A stretch of 64,000 nt of DNA, taken from positions 868,001 through 932,000 of the forward strand of contig OX377202.1 of the NCBI GenBank assembly GCA_947396885.1, given 5' to 3'. Source of the stretch: Heligmosomoides polygyrus polygyrus (taxonomy: Eukaryota; Nematoda; Chromadorea; Rhabditida; Heligmosomidae). The notes beneath the pieces are model-generated. The model worked only from the letters and a program-made list of their open reading frames with translations. It had not been told where the DNA came from and searched no databases. This document shows positions 37,101 through 48,600 of this stretch, one piece after another. The number at the start of each line of letters is the position of its first letter. Position 1 is the stretch's first letter. Both the position numbers and the translations under genes were made by a program.

Positions 37101-39572
37101 TCAGACCAAGTGGAAAAGTGGAATCTGCTTGCAGGAACAGAAATAAATGAAGACCAATTGTGCGAAGTCGCTAGAAATTATCGGCTGACCTCTCAAAGGA
37201 GTGCTTAACAGGCCGTATAGATAGGACCTTTCAAAGTTTTCGTGATACTGATACCATTATACGGTGAAGCAAGGTTTATCTAGCCGTCCTTTGAATATGC
37301 CCACAAGTTCCACACTATAATGAAGGCTAGAAGCGCCGAAAACAATCTCTATTGGCAGCTTAGTAAGGCAACGTGACATTATCGAATTCACGAGGAGCGC
37401 ATTCGGTTTCAATGATGAGGGAACGTTTCTAACGGTAAGAAGGCTATGATTAGGGCAGCAGTCGTATTCTAAGCCAATTTTTGTCCTAAAATTCCTTATT
37501 TTTCTTGCTTCTTTGACAAGACTGCAGAAGACGCAGGCGCTGGAGATTTCTACAGATGTGAAGTTCGTTTGCTTATCAATATTATTCGCTCGAAAATAGA
37601 TGCAGAGGTTAATTTGGCACTATTAACTGCACCTCTGATCAAAATGAAAGGGATATCAATGGGGCAAACATTAGAGTGAAGATAAAAAAACTTAATGAAT
37701 ACATAAGTAGATGCCGAATGAACGAGCCAAGCCTGCTTATCTACGAAATAGTTGGTGGTGATGCTGCACGAAACACGAGTAGACAGATGTCTGGGTTTAG
37801 CACCGAAATTCCCTTGGAAGCAATAGAGAACTAGCGAGAAATAAAGGTCGTGAACATCTTACCAGGAAAGGGTCTCAGGGTCTCATATATCTGAACGACG
37901 AAAAATATCGCTGCGAGCATTAGCACCTCAATTAGCAGAAAATATCAGTCTTTGAACCTACCGAGTTAGGAGTCCTGAAACTTCACTCCGAATCTCACAA
38001 TCGCACAACACAATAGTTTCATAACGTCGGATATGCAAAAAAGGGAAAATACTGCTTCGTAGGTGCACGGTCAGGCGTTCAATTATTTATCCTGCTGTAT
38101 TTTTTGCTTTTTTTTCTATATAGATGATGTTACAAGGTATAGTCTTATGCGACTGTTCGATTCCATATCAAGTTATGAGGCCTTTAAACTCGACAGGTTC
38201 AAAGCTTTGCAAACTTTTATCCTACTCGAAGGGTGGACATTTTCGCTGTCTGACTGAATAGATGTTGATTTTGCATCGAGCTCCGGAGGGTCAAGGCGAC
38301 ATTTGGTTGGGCAACCGCCAATTGCTATTGACCTTTTCAGGCTTTGAGCAAGGCAATCTCGCCGAAAAGTTAGTCGATAAACCCATGCATAAACCTCGAC
38401 TAGACCTTAACCACTTTAAGGGAAGATAGGGGGTCGGGTATTTGCAAGGAAGTAGATATACAATCAGATTCCCCAATGGCAGATAGTCTTCCCAACTAAC
38501 AAGGGAAGGATACTAGGTGACCATGGGACTTTGAGATGAGACGTATATCACTGGATGCGGCTTCGAACGCTGATTCGAAATGTGTGTTCCGTTTCTGTTG
38601 TACGCATCTGTGAACGGAGTTATGGACCATTTTCAGCATGGCTCCCAGCTAAAGTAGCCTGAAAACTGCGCTGCTGGCCGAGCAGTGGTGGCGCAGGGGT
38701 AGAGGAGCAGCGTGGTGAGATGGGATGGTTTATCGTTCGACTCCCCTGTGGTTAAGGATCTTTGCATCATCCTAAAAAAGATGTGCCGTGATCAACCAAA
38801 GCTCTCTATGTCAAATCGCAACGGAAAAGGGCACCAGAAAGTAACGCATTTTTTGCCTTTTCGCCATGTTTTCAGCAACTACTCATGACAAATTGTATCT
38901 TCGTGCCAGTATGAAGTTGTCAGTATGAAGACGAGTCTTTTATGGTGACCTTCTCCGTTGCGATTTGACATAGAGAGCTTTGGTTGATCGTGGCAGATCT
39001 TTTTTAGGAAGTGCAAATATCCTTCCCCACAGGGGAGTCGAACCATAAACCGCACCGTCTCACCACACCGCTCCTCTACCCCTACGCCACCACTGCTCGG
39101 CCAGCAGCGCAGTTTTCAGGCTACTTGAGCTGGGAGCCATGCTGAAAATGGTCCATATCTCCGTTCACTGATGCGTACAGCAGAAACGGAACACGCATTT
39201 CGAATCAGCGTTCGAAGCCGCATCCAGTGACATACGTCTCATCTCAAAGTCCCATGGTCACCTAGTATCCTTTCCTTTAAAACTACACCTCCACTAAAAG
39301 TGATATAAGATGGGGCACTGCTCCGCAGCTTTCCATCCGACGAAGAGCGCCACCTAATATGTGTTTGATTCGCTTTCTCGCGGTACCTCTTCCCCCCAAA
39401 TTCGCTGAAGTCCAAAATAGAAAAGTAGAAACAAAAGATAAATAAAACCTAAAAATCTGATCGTATAAAGGCGACACACACCTTCAAAATCTTCCCCGTT
39501 ATCCTCTCCCTCGACAAAATCGTCGTCGCCGTCGGACGAAGAAGCGGCGCCGCGCGAGTGCTCAGCGGCCAT
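28176..39572 (-). CDS. mier-1: MIER family ELM2-SANT transcriptional co-repressor
   Basis: Nine minus-strand exons join in phase to 424 residues: 39572-39482, 36481-36425, 35679-35585, 35122-34946, 33234-32998, 32927-32862, 31268-31125, 30965-30904 and 28521-28176. The N-terminus is acidic (SSSDGDDDFVEGEDNGEDFE). Then comes the MIER-typical TLDEEEM...LDIEELRRRYGY, a second acidic stretch with DESDDRDYAPPDPWRKD, and an ELM2 domain (about residues 141-240: VRVDAGRYQAAVPEG, GALWVPPESLTDSDIDRYL). The SANT domain (about 257-310) contains WDLTERDLFEKGIQMFGKNF and VGELVEYYYFWKKSDRY. MIER proteins recruit histone deacetylase through ELM2-SANT in the nucleus. The C-terminal tail is Ser/Ala-rich and ends DVPVAQV. 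The exon 5 acceptor is tttaaag rather than tttcag. Introns reach 3 kb and hold foldback repeats. The length is shorter than vertebrate MIER1, otherwise colinear. Confidence 0.93.
28951..29083. mobile_element. MITE with GGCCCCGTTTATACTTC ends in mier-1 intron 8
   Basis: A 133 bp element with inverted ends GGCCCCGTTTATACTTC... and GAAGTATAAACTGGGC. An inner inverted repeat ACGCCACGCATTGTGGCCA / TGGCCACAACACGTGGCGT surrounds GATCGATC. The flanks are TGA and TTA. Confidence 0.75.
29387..30180. repeat. Long foldback repeat, mier-1 intron 8
   Basis: The left arm (about 29387-29620) contains CCAAATCAAAACGAGCTC and AGAGGCTCTTCGAGACG. The right arm (about 29950-30180) contains their inverted, diverged forms (CCGTCTCGGAGGCTCTC, TTTAATTTCAAAAGTGTCAAG). 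The same family occurs at 33270-34110, 39880-41030 and, as a half, 31990-32370. Confidence 0.65.
30345..30517. mobile_element. Near-perfect palindromic element
   Basis: A 173 bp element that folds almost completely on itself. GGGGCCGGATTCATCAAAGT... pairs with ...CTGAATCCGGCCCC, and the middle GAGCTCAGATAACGCGGCTTA pairs with TAAGCCGCGTTATCTGAGCTC. A diverged relative lies at about 11222-11360. Confidence 0.85.
31724..31864. mobile_element. MITE with TGGCATACCTCCGAGTCG ends, TTA duplication
   Basis: A 141 bp element with inverted GGCATACCTCCGAGTCGC / CGACTCGGTGGTATGC near the ends, flanked by TTA on both sides (31721-31723 and 31865-31867). A half copy lies at 26180-26260. Confidence 0.75.
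33270..34110. repeat. Long foldback repeat, mier-1 intron 4
   Basis: A second copy of the family described at 29387. The left arm is about 33290-33500 (TTGAAATCAAGCCGAGCATC, AATTAAAACGAGCTTC) and the right arm about 33880-34110 (TTTGGAAGATGTTCAGCTTG, inverted). Confidence 0.6.
36597..36972. mobile_element. Foldback element, mier-1 intron 1
   Basis: Inverted arms of about 130 bp: GAAGCTCGATGTCAATGTTT... on the left and AAACATTGACATCGAGCTTC on the right. Also shared are CGTTTCGGACCATAAGT and GACGACTATAAACGCA-type segments. The centre contains poly-G and poly-C runs. Confidence 0.8.
38503..39278. repeat. Foldback element with tRNA-like module in each arm, mier-1 intron 1
   Basis: Arms of about 345 bp (38503-38851 and 38945-39278) are over 90% similar and inverted, with outer ends GGATACTAGGTGACCATGGG. 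The left arm carries TGGCGCAGGGGTAGAGGAG followed by GTTCGACTCCCCTG; the right arm carries the inverted pair at 39090-39030. The spacing between A and B boxes matches a tRNA promoter, but stems and anticodon arm are not tRNA-like overall. It lies inside a protein-coding gene's intron. Confidence 0.85.
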
Positions 39573-39879
39573 TAAGGACGGAATTCTTCTGAAATAAAAT
39601 GACTACATTCCTTAGGCGGAATGTCTACAATACGAGGCAATGACGGCTAGAAGGTAATGAGTGCTACCTGACCAGTCTGAAAGTAGTGAAAGTTGGTGAG
39701 AAGTCGGAAACGAAGAAAAAAAACGAAGAGAACAGGACGCTTTTTGTAGGAAATTTAGTGAAGAACTTCGGGCCCCACCCTATTTCGGGAGATCCCTCTA
39801 CGAAACTGAAGCAAACAAATATAACACGCGATCCTTCCGTCGAATTTTCAATTTTCATGTGAAACTGGACAGTTTTCAA

Positions 39880-41030
39880 ACCAAATTCAACACACTTCTA
39901 AGCTTGACGCTTTTTGAAAGTGGAACCAAACATCCTCCAAATCAAAACGAGTTTCCTCAACACTAAAATAGACCTTCTGAGACGGTTGGAATAAGTTTTC
40001 GTCCATGGAAAACATAACACGACTTTCGGCACTATTGTACTTTCAAAACTCCAGAGGCCGAGGAAAGGTTTAAAAAATCGCCCAGGAGGTTAATTAGGAT
40101 GCTGATCACGAATCGGACATCCGCTGTTGAAATTTCGGTTGATTACGGTAGGTTACAGAAGGTACGGGTGATCAAGGTTATGGTATGGTGACCGCAGCTT
40201 ACCGTACTCCGACGTACTACAAGAGACGGATGTCGGATTCGTGATCAGCACCCCAAATAAACCCCTTGGCGAGGTTTGGGTGAAACTTTTTCGACCTCGG
40301 AAGTCCTGAAAGTGCAATAGCGCCGGACTTTCTTTAATTTTTTTAAATTCTCCCGGCCCATTAAGTGACCACAGTTTGAACTTTTATAAAAATTTCCTTT
40401 TCCTGAGCGAAAATAATGGGCCAAAATTTTTTTAGGAGGCGCAATCAGGTGGCAATCAGGTGGCAATCATTTACTGTATTATGAGAAGAGATCAGAGCTC
40501 ATACGCTCGACTATTCGTCGAGATTTTGATATGATTAATAGCAAAAACAGAACCTATCCTAGTCTAAGGGGGGGGGGGCACCATCCAAATCAGTTCCTCA
40601 TCTTTGCAAGGCAGTTCATCTTTAAATTTGCCGTCGTCGTCAAAAAGACTGTGGTAAGTGAAGTATCCTCCCCCTCTACTGTATGCGTACACTTCTGTTT
40701 AATGGAGTAACAGAGATGTAAACGGTGGAACAAAAACAGTCAGTTAGAAAGAACATACATTCCTCACTCGTTGCCTGATTCACTATGTGATTCCAGCTCA
40801 TCGCAGCCGATGATGATATAATTCATAATTTCCCTTATTTTTTTCGCATTCACTAACTGGGGCAGGTTAATTGTAAAGAAATCAAAGTCATACTAGACTT
40901 TCGCTGAACAAAAAATTACTCTAATCCTCATGGAGGGTCTCCAGTTTAATCTCAACGACGCTCATTTTGATTTGGAAGATCTTCAGCTTGATTTCGAAAG
41001 CGTCAGTCTTGCTTAGAAGTATGTCCACTG
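39880..41030. repeat. Long foldback repeat upstream of mier-1
   Basis: A third full copy of the family at 29387. The left arm is about 39880-40030 (CATCCTCCAAATCAAAACGA, CCTTCTGAGACGG) and the right arm about 40900-41030 (GGAGGGTCTCCAGTTTAATC, GATTTGGAAGATCTTCAGC). It lies within the first 1.5 kb upstream of the mier-1 ATG and contains another inverted pair (CACGAATCGGACATCC... GGATGTCGGATTCGTG) at 40107-40243. Confidence 0.6.
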
Positions 41031-41480
41031 TCTAATTTAACGTGAAAACAGTAAATATCTAAGCACCCACCTAGGAAGTTTTGACAACAGTATGGACTAG
41101 CAATGTTGAATCTTGAATTTTGAGAAGAGAAAAGAAAGCGACTACATGATTTGATTTTAGCCATCGTTGCTGAATAAAGTTCGCCTGTCCCCCGGAATAG
41201 GATTGCGCAGAACTTAGCGTCATGAAAATGGCACTGGCTTTAAAATAGAGCGAACTCAAAAATCGGAACTCGGCAGCCGGTTGGCGCACACAAATCTCAA
41301 TGGGGCGCAGAATTGTTCAGTTCACCCAACAGAATAAAACCAAACCTGGAACAAATTCGAACAACTCTGCCTATAGCCATGGTCAAGCTGTTGACGCGCA
41401 ATCGACTGGTCAGAAAACGCGTGAAGACGTGACGTACCAAGAGTATAAACGTGCTGACTCGAAGGCGTAAGCGGATTTAA

Positions 41481-42281
41481 TAATTTTGGTACTTGGTACT
41501 ATTGTACTTTTGGTACCCCACTTAATCTTGTTTAAAATAGGTCTACTAGGGGTAATCTGCCATGGGAAGAACGAATATCATAGTCGTTTATTGCGGAAAT
41601 GTCTTATAAGCCCGCTATATTAAGTTGGAATCGCCCAAGGCCTTGCGAAATAGCGGGCGCTGGTAAGAGACGCAGAGACTCCGCCCCCTACCAGCACGCA
41701 TTCAGGCCGTCTCGAGTGTGGGGGGGGGGGGGGGGGGGGAGGGGGTTACCATAGTATGCCGTGGCGCGCAGGCGTAGCGACTAGATACTCGCAGCGAATT
41801 AAATGCAGTCTTATCTCCTCGTTTCGATTACAGATTCGGATCTTATTTTCTTCCGAATACGGCAAGAGAGGGACCTCTAGGATGAATGCGATTTTAACAA
41901 GGGTGTCCTAGGGGCCCACACCCCGGAGTCCCTTCCCCTGTCCAATTATGTGCTCTCCTCCGCGTGAGCGAAAGAGAGCACACAACAGAGCTTTCAAGCC
42001 TTTTCGAGATTTCAAGGCTTATGCCCTGGCTAACCTCTGCTGCAGGCTAGGAACGGCGAAGTAGTGCGCATCGTTAGGAGGCGGAGTCTCTGCGTCTCTT
42101 ATCAGCGCGCGCTATCTCGCAAGGCCTTAGGCAAATAGAGCTTAATATGACAGGCTTATAAGGCATTTCCGCAAAAAACGACTATGATATTCGTTATTCC
42201 CATGGCAGACTACCCCTAGTAGACCTATCTTGAACAAGATTAAGTGGGGTACCAAAAGTACAATAGTACCATAATTTTTAA
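41481..42281. mobile_element. 800 bp foldback element
   Basis: Inverted arms of about 210 bp. GGTACTATTGTACTTTTGGTACCCC... pairs with the right-hand GGGGTACCAAAAGTACAATAG. Shared inner blocks are CCCTAGTAGACCTAT / ATAGGTCTACTAGGGG, CGACTATGATATTCG and GAGACGCAGAGACTCCGCC. A run of 20 G (41720-41739) is in the loop. No coding frame resembles a transposase. Confidence 0.85.
41720..41739 (+). repeat. Poly-G run of 20
   Basis: Twenty consecutive G within the loop of the 41481-42281 foldback, the longest homopolymer in the window. Confidence 0.9.
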
Positions 42282-42883
42282 GAGAATATCAGGGGGATCT
42301 CCAGCCAGACTGGCAACCGATGGGATCTTCCTGCGCTTTTAAACGTTTCAAACTATTCCACAGCTTAAATAATACCGGAAACACTCAAAATAATGGAAAA
42401 TGTAAAGTGTAAAAATTTCTGAAAAGAAATGTTAATACATCGAGGTTCCAAAGCTGTAAACAGTTTGAACAGTGCTTAAAATGGGATTAAAACGCAGAAT
42501 ATAAACTACTAAAGATATCGGTATCAGAAGCGACCGCTCCGAAGGGAGCGAGACGAAAAATGAATGCGTTTGGCGGGCTGACATGTTTAACGCGTTCAAA
42601 CGACGTTGCAACATGTCTGACACACTGTCAGAACACTCCGCAGCGCTTTCAACACGTACAATCTTGCAAGTAACGCCGTTTTTTCTCGTCCAGACGGTGA
42701 AAGTATAAACAGCTCTGCACAGGTCGCTGAAACGGTTAACTCGGTGAAACAGCAGAGTTATGGACAAACCGGACAGGAAAGCGCGGATCTTCCTACTCGA
42801 ACCCGATCTCCAAGCTACTCAGGAGAGACCCGAACGTCCATCTTTAACAGAAATTCCATGCAAAACTGATTCTCAGCGTTTAA

Positions 42884-43327
42884 AGCGAGCAATTCCCGCC
42901 GGCGTTTGGTGGACTCAACAGAAAGACGACCAACTCGTCCACGACTGCCTGCGGGCGCGTGGCTGCATCAGCTACGGATGTCTGGGATTCAGAAGGTGGT
43001 CGTCCGAGGTCCGACTCCCCAGATGACGTCACCGGGAATGTCACGAGAGCGTCGCGAGCCGGAGGGGACGGGTGCGCGCGCGGTGACGCAGGCGACGGCG
43101 GCGACGCGAGACGGCCCCTCCCTGAGCGGCGACGGCGATCGATCGGCGGCCGCCGCAGCGACGACCGCAGTCGCCGCGCGCGGCGCTTTGATCTCGCCGA
43201 CAGGGAGGGGGATGATCCCCTATGGGAGCCTCATCCCTCGAATGGGATCGGTAGAGTAGATCAAGGGCAGGCAACTGATGAGCACATGCGGCTACTACAG
43301 CTGCTGGAGCCCCTGCTCACAGCTTGA
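42884..43327 (+). CDS. GC-rich Arg/Asp-rich terminal exon, unknown protein
   Basis: An open frame of 148 codons from the last upstream stop to TGA at 43325-43327. The product is highly polar: SATDVWDSEGGRPRSDSPDD, then runs of RRRRSIGGRRSDDRSRRARR, then DDPLWEPHPSNG and an amphipathic end MRLLQLLEPLLTA. An AATAAA stands 80 bases downstream (43408), which supports a true 3' end. The start of the exon is unknown; no strong acceptor was seen, and a second frame starting ATG at 42760 may be an upstream exon. The strong GC bias leaves all frames open for long stretches, so a chance frame is possible. Arg/Ser/Asp-rich segments of this kind occur in nuclear RNA-binding proteins, but no domain identifies it. 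Confidence 0.35.
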   Translation, partial: SEQFPPAFGGLNRKTTNSSTTACGRVAASATDVWDSEGGRPRSDSPDDVTGNVTRASRAGGDGCARGDAGDGGDARRPLPERRRRSIGGRRSDDRSRRARRFDLADREGDDPLWEPHPSNGIGRVDQGQATDEHMRLLQLLEPLLTA

Positions 43328-43407
43328 AGTGGAGGCAACATGTGGTCATCAGGAGCTATGCTAACTGTATGTTTAGCTAACTGTATGTTTATAGTAATCT
43401 GCAGTTG

Positions 43408-43413
43408 AATAAA
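43408..43413 (+). terminator. Polyadenylation signal
   Basis: AATAAA 80 bases after the stop of the 42884-43327 frame. Confidence 0.4.
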
Positions 43414-43914
43414 GTTACGATGCCTCTATGAGGTCATACCTGTGGGGACAAAAGAGGAGCGACTTGCTACAGTACTGCTTTTTGGGCATAAACTGCCTTT
43501 ATTGGGTACTTTCCGATATGATAGCCACCGCCTCGATATGCGACCAATCATAGAGCTCTTTCCTAGCTCTGATCCTTCTTGCTGTTGGGGAATAGCCCAG
43601 TGCCTCGGCCTCGTGATTGGCAGAGCAGAGTGCTCCGCGCCTGCGCTGGCCATGATCCCAGGAAGTACCGCCATTTTCGGGAGACTTGCCTTTTCACCAC
43701 ACTCATAGTAGTTCCAGCTAGGGGCTGGGATCTACACTAGTCGGGCACCTCTAGAAAAGCGAAACATGCGGCTTTTCCCGATTAGGAAATTCCAAAGAAA
43801 GGTTCTCTCGTGGGCAAACCCAGCGTAAAGTCATTGTGAAGGTTTATTTTCAATTTTGATCTAAATCAAAGCAGTGTGCCCCTCCCATTAGGACAGAGCC
43901 ACGGCTTGTTCATA

Positions 43915-44170
43915 CTAGGCGAAGAAAACAATTCGCGGTACATGTCGCGAAGGCACAACAGTCGGAAAACATGCAACGAGGGTGCGGGAACGCGCCGTTG
44001 CTCCTACCGTAACCGCGGCAGCCAATCGGGGACCGATCGAACACGCCCTTTCGGTGACTCGGCCAAGGCAAAGCTTCAAGGAAGAGTTCCAATGGCGCGT
44101 TCCCGCACCCTGCCCTTCCAGCACTCACTGCTGTGCGTCTTCGTGACATGTACCCAATTCGGTCACCTAG
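43915..44170. mobile_element. Foldback element
   Basis: Inverted pairs ACTAGGCGAAG / CACCTAGG, GGTACATGTCGCGAAGGCAC / GTCTTCGTGACATGTACC and GGTGCGGGAACGCGCC / GGCGCGTTCCCGCACC make an almost complete hairpin of about 255 bp. Confidence 0.7.
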
Positions 44171-45690
44171 GCAAGGTATGTAAACCGATAAGCACATATC
44201 GATCACGAGGTAAAAATCGATAAGAGCGTTTAGCCCTGCATCAGCGCTGTTGTTGCGCACTATGAACGTGCGCTGGTGGTAGGCGAACGTTCCTCATGCG
44301 ATACTTACCTTACCAGAACGAGAAGCAATACACAGAACCATGACACGGCAGTGGTTCGGACATGCCATGTACTTCACTTCTTCGCTTGGAGCCAGCCCAT
44401 TGGTCGAGGTGTCTCAGCCGCCAGATGGCGGCGCTTCGTATAGTGCTCTACATTCTAAAAGCCTGTTCATAGTCCGCGACGGGTTGGAAGGCGCCTGGTC
44501 ACACGGTCAAATTGTACGTATCGACTTTTGTTGGGCGACAACTCGGCATCAATCGATCCGTATGCATTGCACGAGCAGTCACAGACTCAGTCGCTGTTGT
44601 CGCTCCCGTCGCGGACTTTGAACAGACTCTATCGTGCAGAAGGCACGGGAAAGAGGAGACAGACGTTGGTCCAACGCGACATCGCACTCCTGTCACGATG
44701 GTGATTAGGCGCTGAATCGGAGGGTTTTCCTCCCCTTTCTTCTTGCATGAAGCGTGGCATCGAAGAAAGGATACCAGTTTCCTAGGTATTAACGAGGAAA
44801 GGTTTCTTCACCTAAACGTAGCATAGAGGAGTTATTTAAGGTGCTCGTCGCCTATGTGAGGTCCGTTTTCAATTCACTCGTGACCTTTCCCGTTGCGACT
44901 CAGAATCAGAAAGGAAGACCCAGCTTCCGGACTTCGCACTTCACGACCTATCGCTCTATAACATCTTGCCGTACGATCTGGCCATCGCAGAAATCGGAAT
45001 GCCGTATCACACAGAATGTTGTCTTTCGATGGGCACCGAAAAAACTGCTCGAGGAACTTCTTGCAGACGCTAGCTCGCTTCCCCCGCGACGAACAACCCG
45101 ACGATTTTGAAACACCGCTTCGGACAACACCCTTTGGATCCTTCGAAAAGAGGCTAACTTCGACCCCACATCTTTACCTAACTCTCGTCAGTCAAGGGGT
45201 GTCGTCCTTATTAAGAAAAAGTGGGTAAAGTCAGGAAGAGGTCGGGCATACCTAACTGAGTGTGAGCCACCGTCTAGCGATTCCTCGAACCTCTGGACGA
45301 ATGCTGCTCACGTCCGCGCCCTATCCGTAACGCCAATGACCAGCTACAAACCAGTCGTCCACGTCGCGTGCCAGAGTGGCCCAATGAGTCTTCCTCCTTC
45401 GGGGAGGGAAGTGATTCAAACGCCGCATAAGAAAGCCGTGGGCAACCTGGTAGGTACCGAATTCAGAGCACAGTATCGACTTCCTCATCGAGATATTTAT
45501 ACCCGCGCATGTGATGTTCTTATTCAATACATGACAACATAAAAATGTGCACGAAACGTCAACAGCCTTCAAAATCAACAAAACACAGTGTCCTACTAGA
45601 AGTCCACAGTGGCTTCACGACAATCAGGAGGGTCGTAGTAGGCAGAGTGCTTGGAAATTCTCTGTTTCTTCACGCTTCTCCTGTTCAGAC
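44171..45690. other. No supported gene
   Basis: This is the 3' flank of npp-3. No exon matching the missing NUP205 C-terminus was recognised, and open frames here (for example 44948-45169 minus and 45321-45581 minus) have no known domain. GTTCATAGTCCGCGACGG at 44464 is a left end of a MITE related to those at 53 and 58 kb. Confidence 0.35.
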
Positions 45691-45691
45691 T

Positions 45692-48600
45692 TCATCGCGC
45701 AAACTGAGGCGAGAGCAGCGTCGGATTCACGAACGAGAACGGCTTTCTGACCGCTTTCTGGCACGGCTCGGCAGCATGAGGGAGCGCTCTTAGCTGCGAA
45801 AGCATCGAGTTGCTCTCTATCACTGGTCTCGTCGCGTCATCTGGAACGAATACCCACTTCAGAAGCACACTAGGAGCTTGGTGACTAACAGGAAGAAGCT
45901 CCTCACCATTGTCCCATACGTACTGCACCAGCGTCACCACCGTATCCATCAGTCGACATTTGATCTCGGCTCGCATCAGCTGACTCAGCAGCTCCGTTTG
46001 AGAATAGACCACGTCTAGGATCTGAATGGGGCATTCTAGAAACAGGAGGTGTGGTCTGTCAAAGTAATGTTTATACTTAAATCGCCGCGGCAGAAGCAAC
46101 ATTTGAACAATCGATATCGATTATGCAGCGCAAATAATCGATACGAACAGCTTTCTAATGGCCATGTGGTGCGGCGGCACAAGTACAAAAACCCTTAAGC
46201 CCCGTTTATACTCTATTCGCCACGCGAAATAGCCAATATTGGTAATTCTAATTATGACGCGCCTCGCGGCGAATGGTGTATAAACAGGACTTTATGAAGC
46301 TGTGAAGGTTTGGCGATATCCCAGATAGTAGGGCGGGAGGTAGGCCGAGTGAGTGGAAAGCCACGCAGAGCTCGCCAAGAGTCACATTCGACGCAATTTT
46401 ACACACATTCAGGCTCAGCCTCGAAATAGGAAATCGCCAAGCCCTCTAAGAGAATACGACCCTCTTCTTACCTTGAACGACAGCCGCTTCCATTTCGGTT
46501 TCGCACATATTGCACAGCACAGCTGTATCACTGTGTCGAACGACGTCACGAACAGCTCTGCCGGTGATCCTTGCCTAAATTGGACAATCTTTAGAGTTTT
46601 AAGGCTACGGACCCACTAGGGACTTACTCCTTGACGCTGGCCGGCTGCAGGAACATCTGCTTCGGCGGCTGCGCGAACATTCGCAGCTGAGCGAGTACCT
46701 TAACAGAGAGCGATGAGGTGACTGGGTTCACTGGAACTTTTACAACTCCCCAGTCAAAATATTCCGAATATTCCTACTCGGTAGGTGCGACGAAGGGGAA
46801 TGAAAGCCCGCGCCGTATGGCGCCTTAACTCAAAAAATCCTGCTTCAATCAATTCCATTCAATTAAGAGGTTTACTGCTAACTCGCCGTGCGCGACTACG
46901 AGCATTAAAACCGCCAACTATCGATTAGGAGGGACGATCAATATCGCTGGTATCGGCTCGCAAAAGCTAAAGTATAAACACTGCTTAAGACGATTGAAAA
47001 GATGCAACGGAAAATGGCAATTTTCGGGGTTTTTAAGCCTTCACAGACCTGCTAGCACCTATTTTCCATCGTAAACTCCTTTGGGGATGAAAAACAGCCA
47101 CTTACCTCGGGAATCGCTAGGTGAGCCAGAGTGTTCCATCCGCTCTCTGTGAGCGCTAGGCGAGTAAGAGCGACCTGAAATAATTTCGAGCACCTAGCGG
47201 GAATGGCGACAGTGCAAAAATGCGTTTTGTCAGTGCAAGAAAGGCTTATTGGGTAGAATAGTGCAAGAACACACCTTTGGTAACGCCACGCGAAGGGTTT
47301 AACGCAATTTTACACACACTCAGACTGCCCCAGCCCTAATCTATGACACCCATAGTCTCCAATTTCAATGCTTATCCAGGAAAAAATAACCACTTCGTCG
47401 GTAGTTTCTGTGATTTAGAGCAGGGTTTAGGCTCGTGTCGCCGCTTATCCGCTACCGCTATCGATTGGACAGCGCAGCGGATCAATGTCAGACATGCCGC
47501 GCGGCGAATGAAGTATAAGTGCCGCCTAAATACTGCGGATTCTTCTATGTACATCGGATAGATCTTCCAAAGCTGCCTAGCTTTCTGCCAATTAAATTCT
47601 AAAAATCTCATCACAACGGTCGTCACAGCGACTCAACCTATGAAAGTACCACTTCACACAGTAAAAACCAAATAAGACCTACCATGAGGCTCTTATAGAG
47701 CACATGGCTCTGCAGCTCATCCGGTTGCCGCCGTGACAACGAGACCCAGTCCACTTCTATGGACGCCAGAAGATCCGCCATGTATCTCGCCACTCCGGTC
47801 TTCGACACCTGCGCCGCGAACTAAAACTTCGCATCATAAAACTATGTCTTCAGCTAAAAGCGGCAAATATAAGAACTCTATCTAACAAAGTCTGGAACTA
47901 TTTATCATAGTAAAATGCAAAAGATAAGTGATCTCACCGATCGCTGATCCTCATGTAGCACGTCGGCCATCAGAAGAAGTGGAGTGAACTGAAAATGATA
48001 GTGGATATATGATGGTCTTCAGATAGGACCTTATTCAGGTAAGCAACGCACTTGATTCAGTTAACCAAGTGGCATACGTACACTCTATTTTTTCGCGTGC
48101 GGCGGGGACGAGAGTTATTGTTTTGGTTCCGTTCTACTGTGTACTCATTTCTTTATTACATATCTATTCCATGCGCCCTACTGTGAGCCCGCGTAAGGGC
48201 AAACATTGATAAGGAAGACGAAAAAAGCATCGGCAGCTAGCAGCTATATCCGCATTTAATTCAATCTAATTCATTTAATTTTTCATTCAATAATTCATTC
48301 ATTTTGCATTGTTTCAATACTTCTGTGCCACGCAGGTTTGATATGATGGAGGCTTCTTGGATTCGAGAATGTAACCCAACGATGAACGATCGAAACGAGT
48401 GCATTTCGACCACCAGTGACTTTTTGCCGTTCATTCCTTGGGTGGGCTAAGGTACCAAGACCAAGTACTTCTATAGCTCAACATCACTATACAGTTGTAC
48501 TTGGTAGGTCTCATTTGCACTATGGTAGCCCTATAACTGAGCTTTCCCTCAGTGCTTGTGGAACAACGGTGAGTTCGGTTTGCTTCAGTGGGATTCACCT

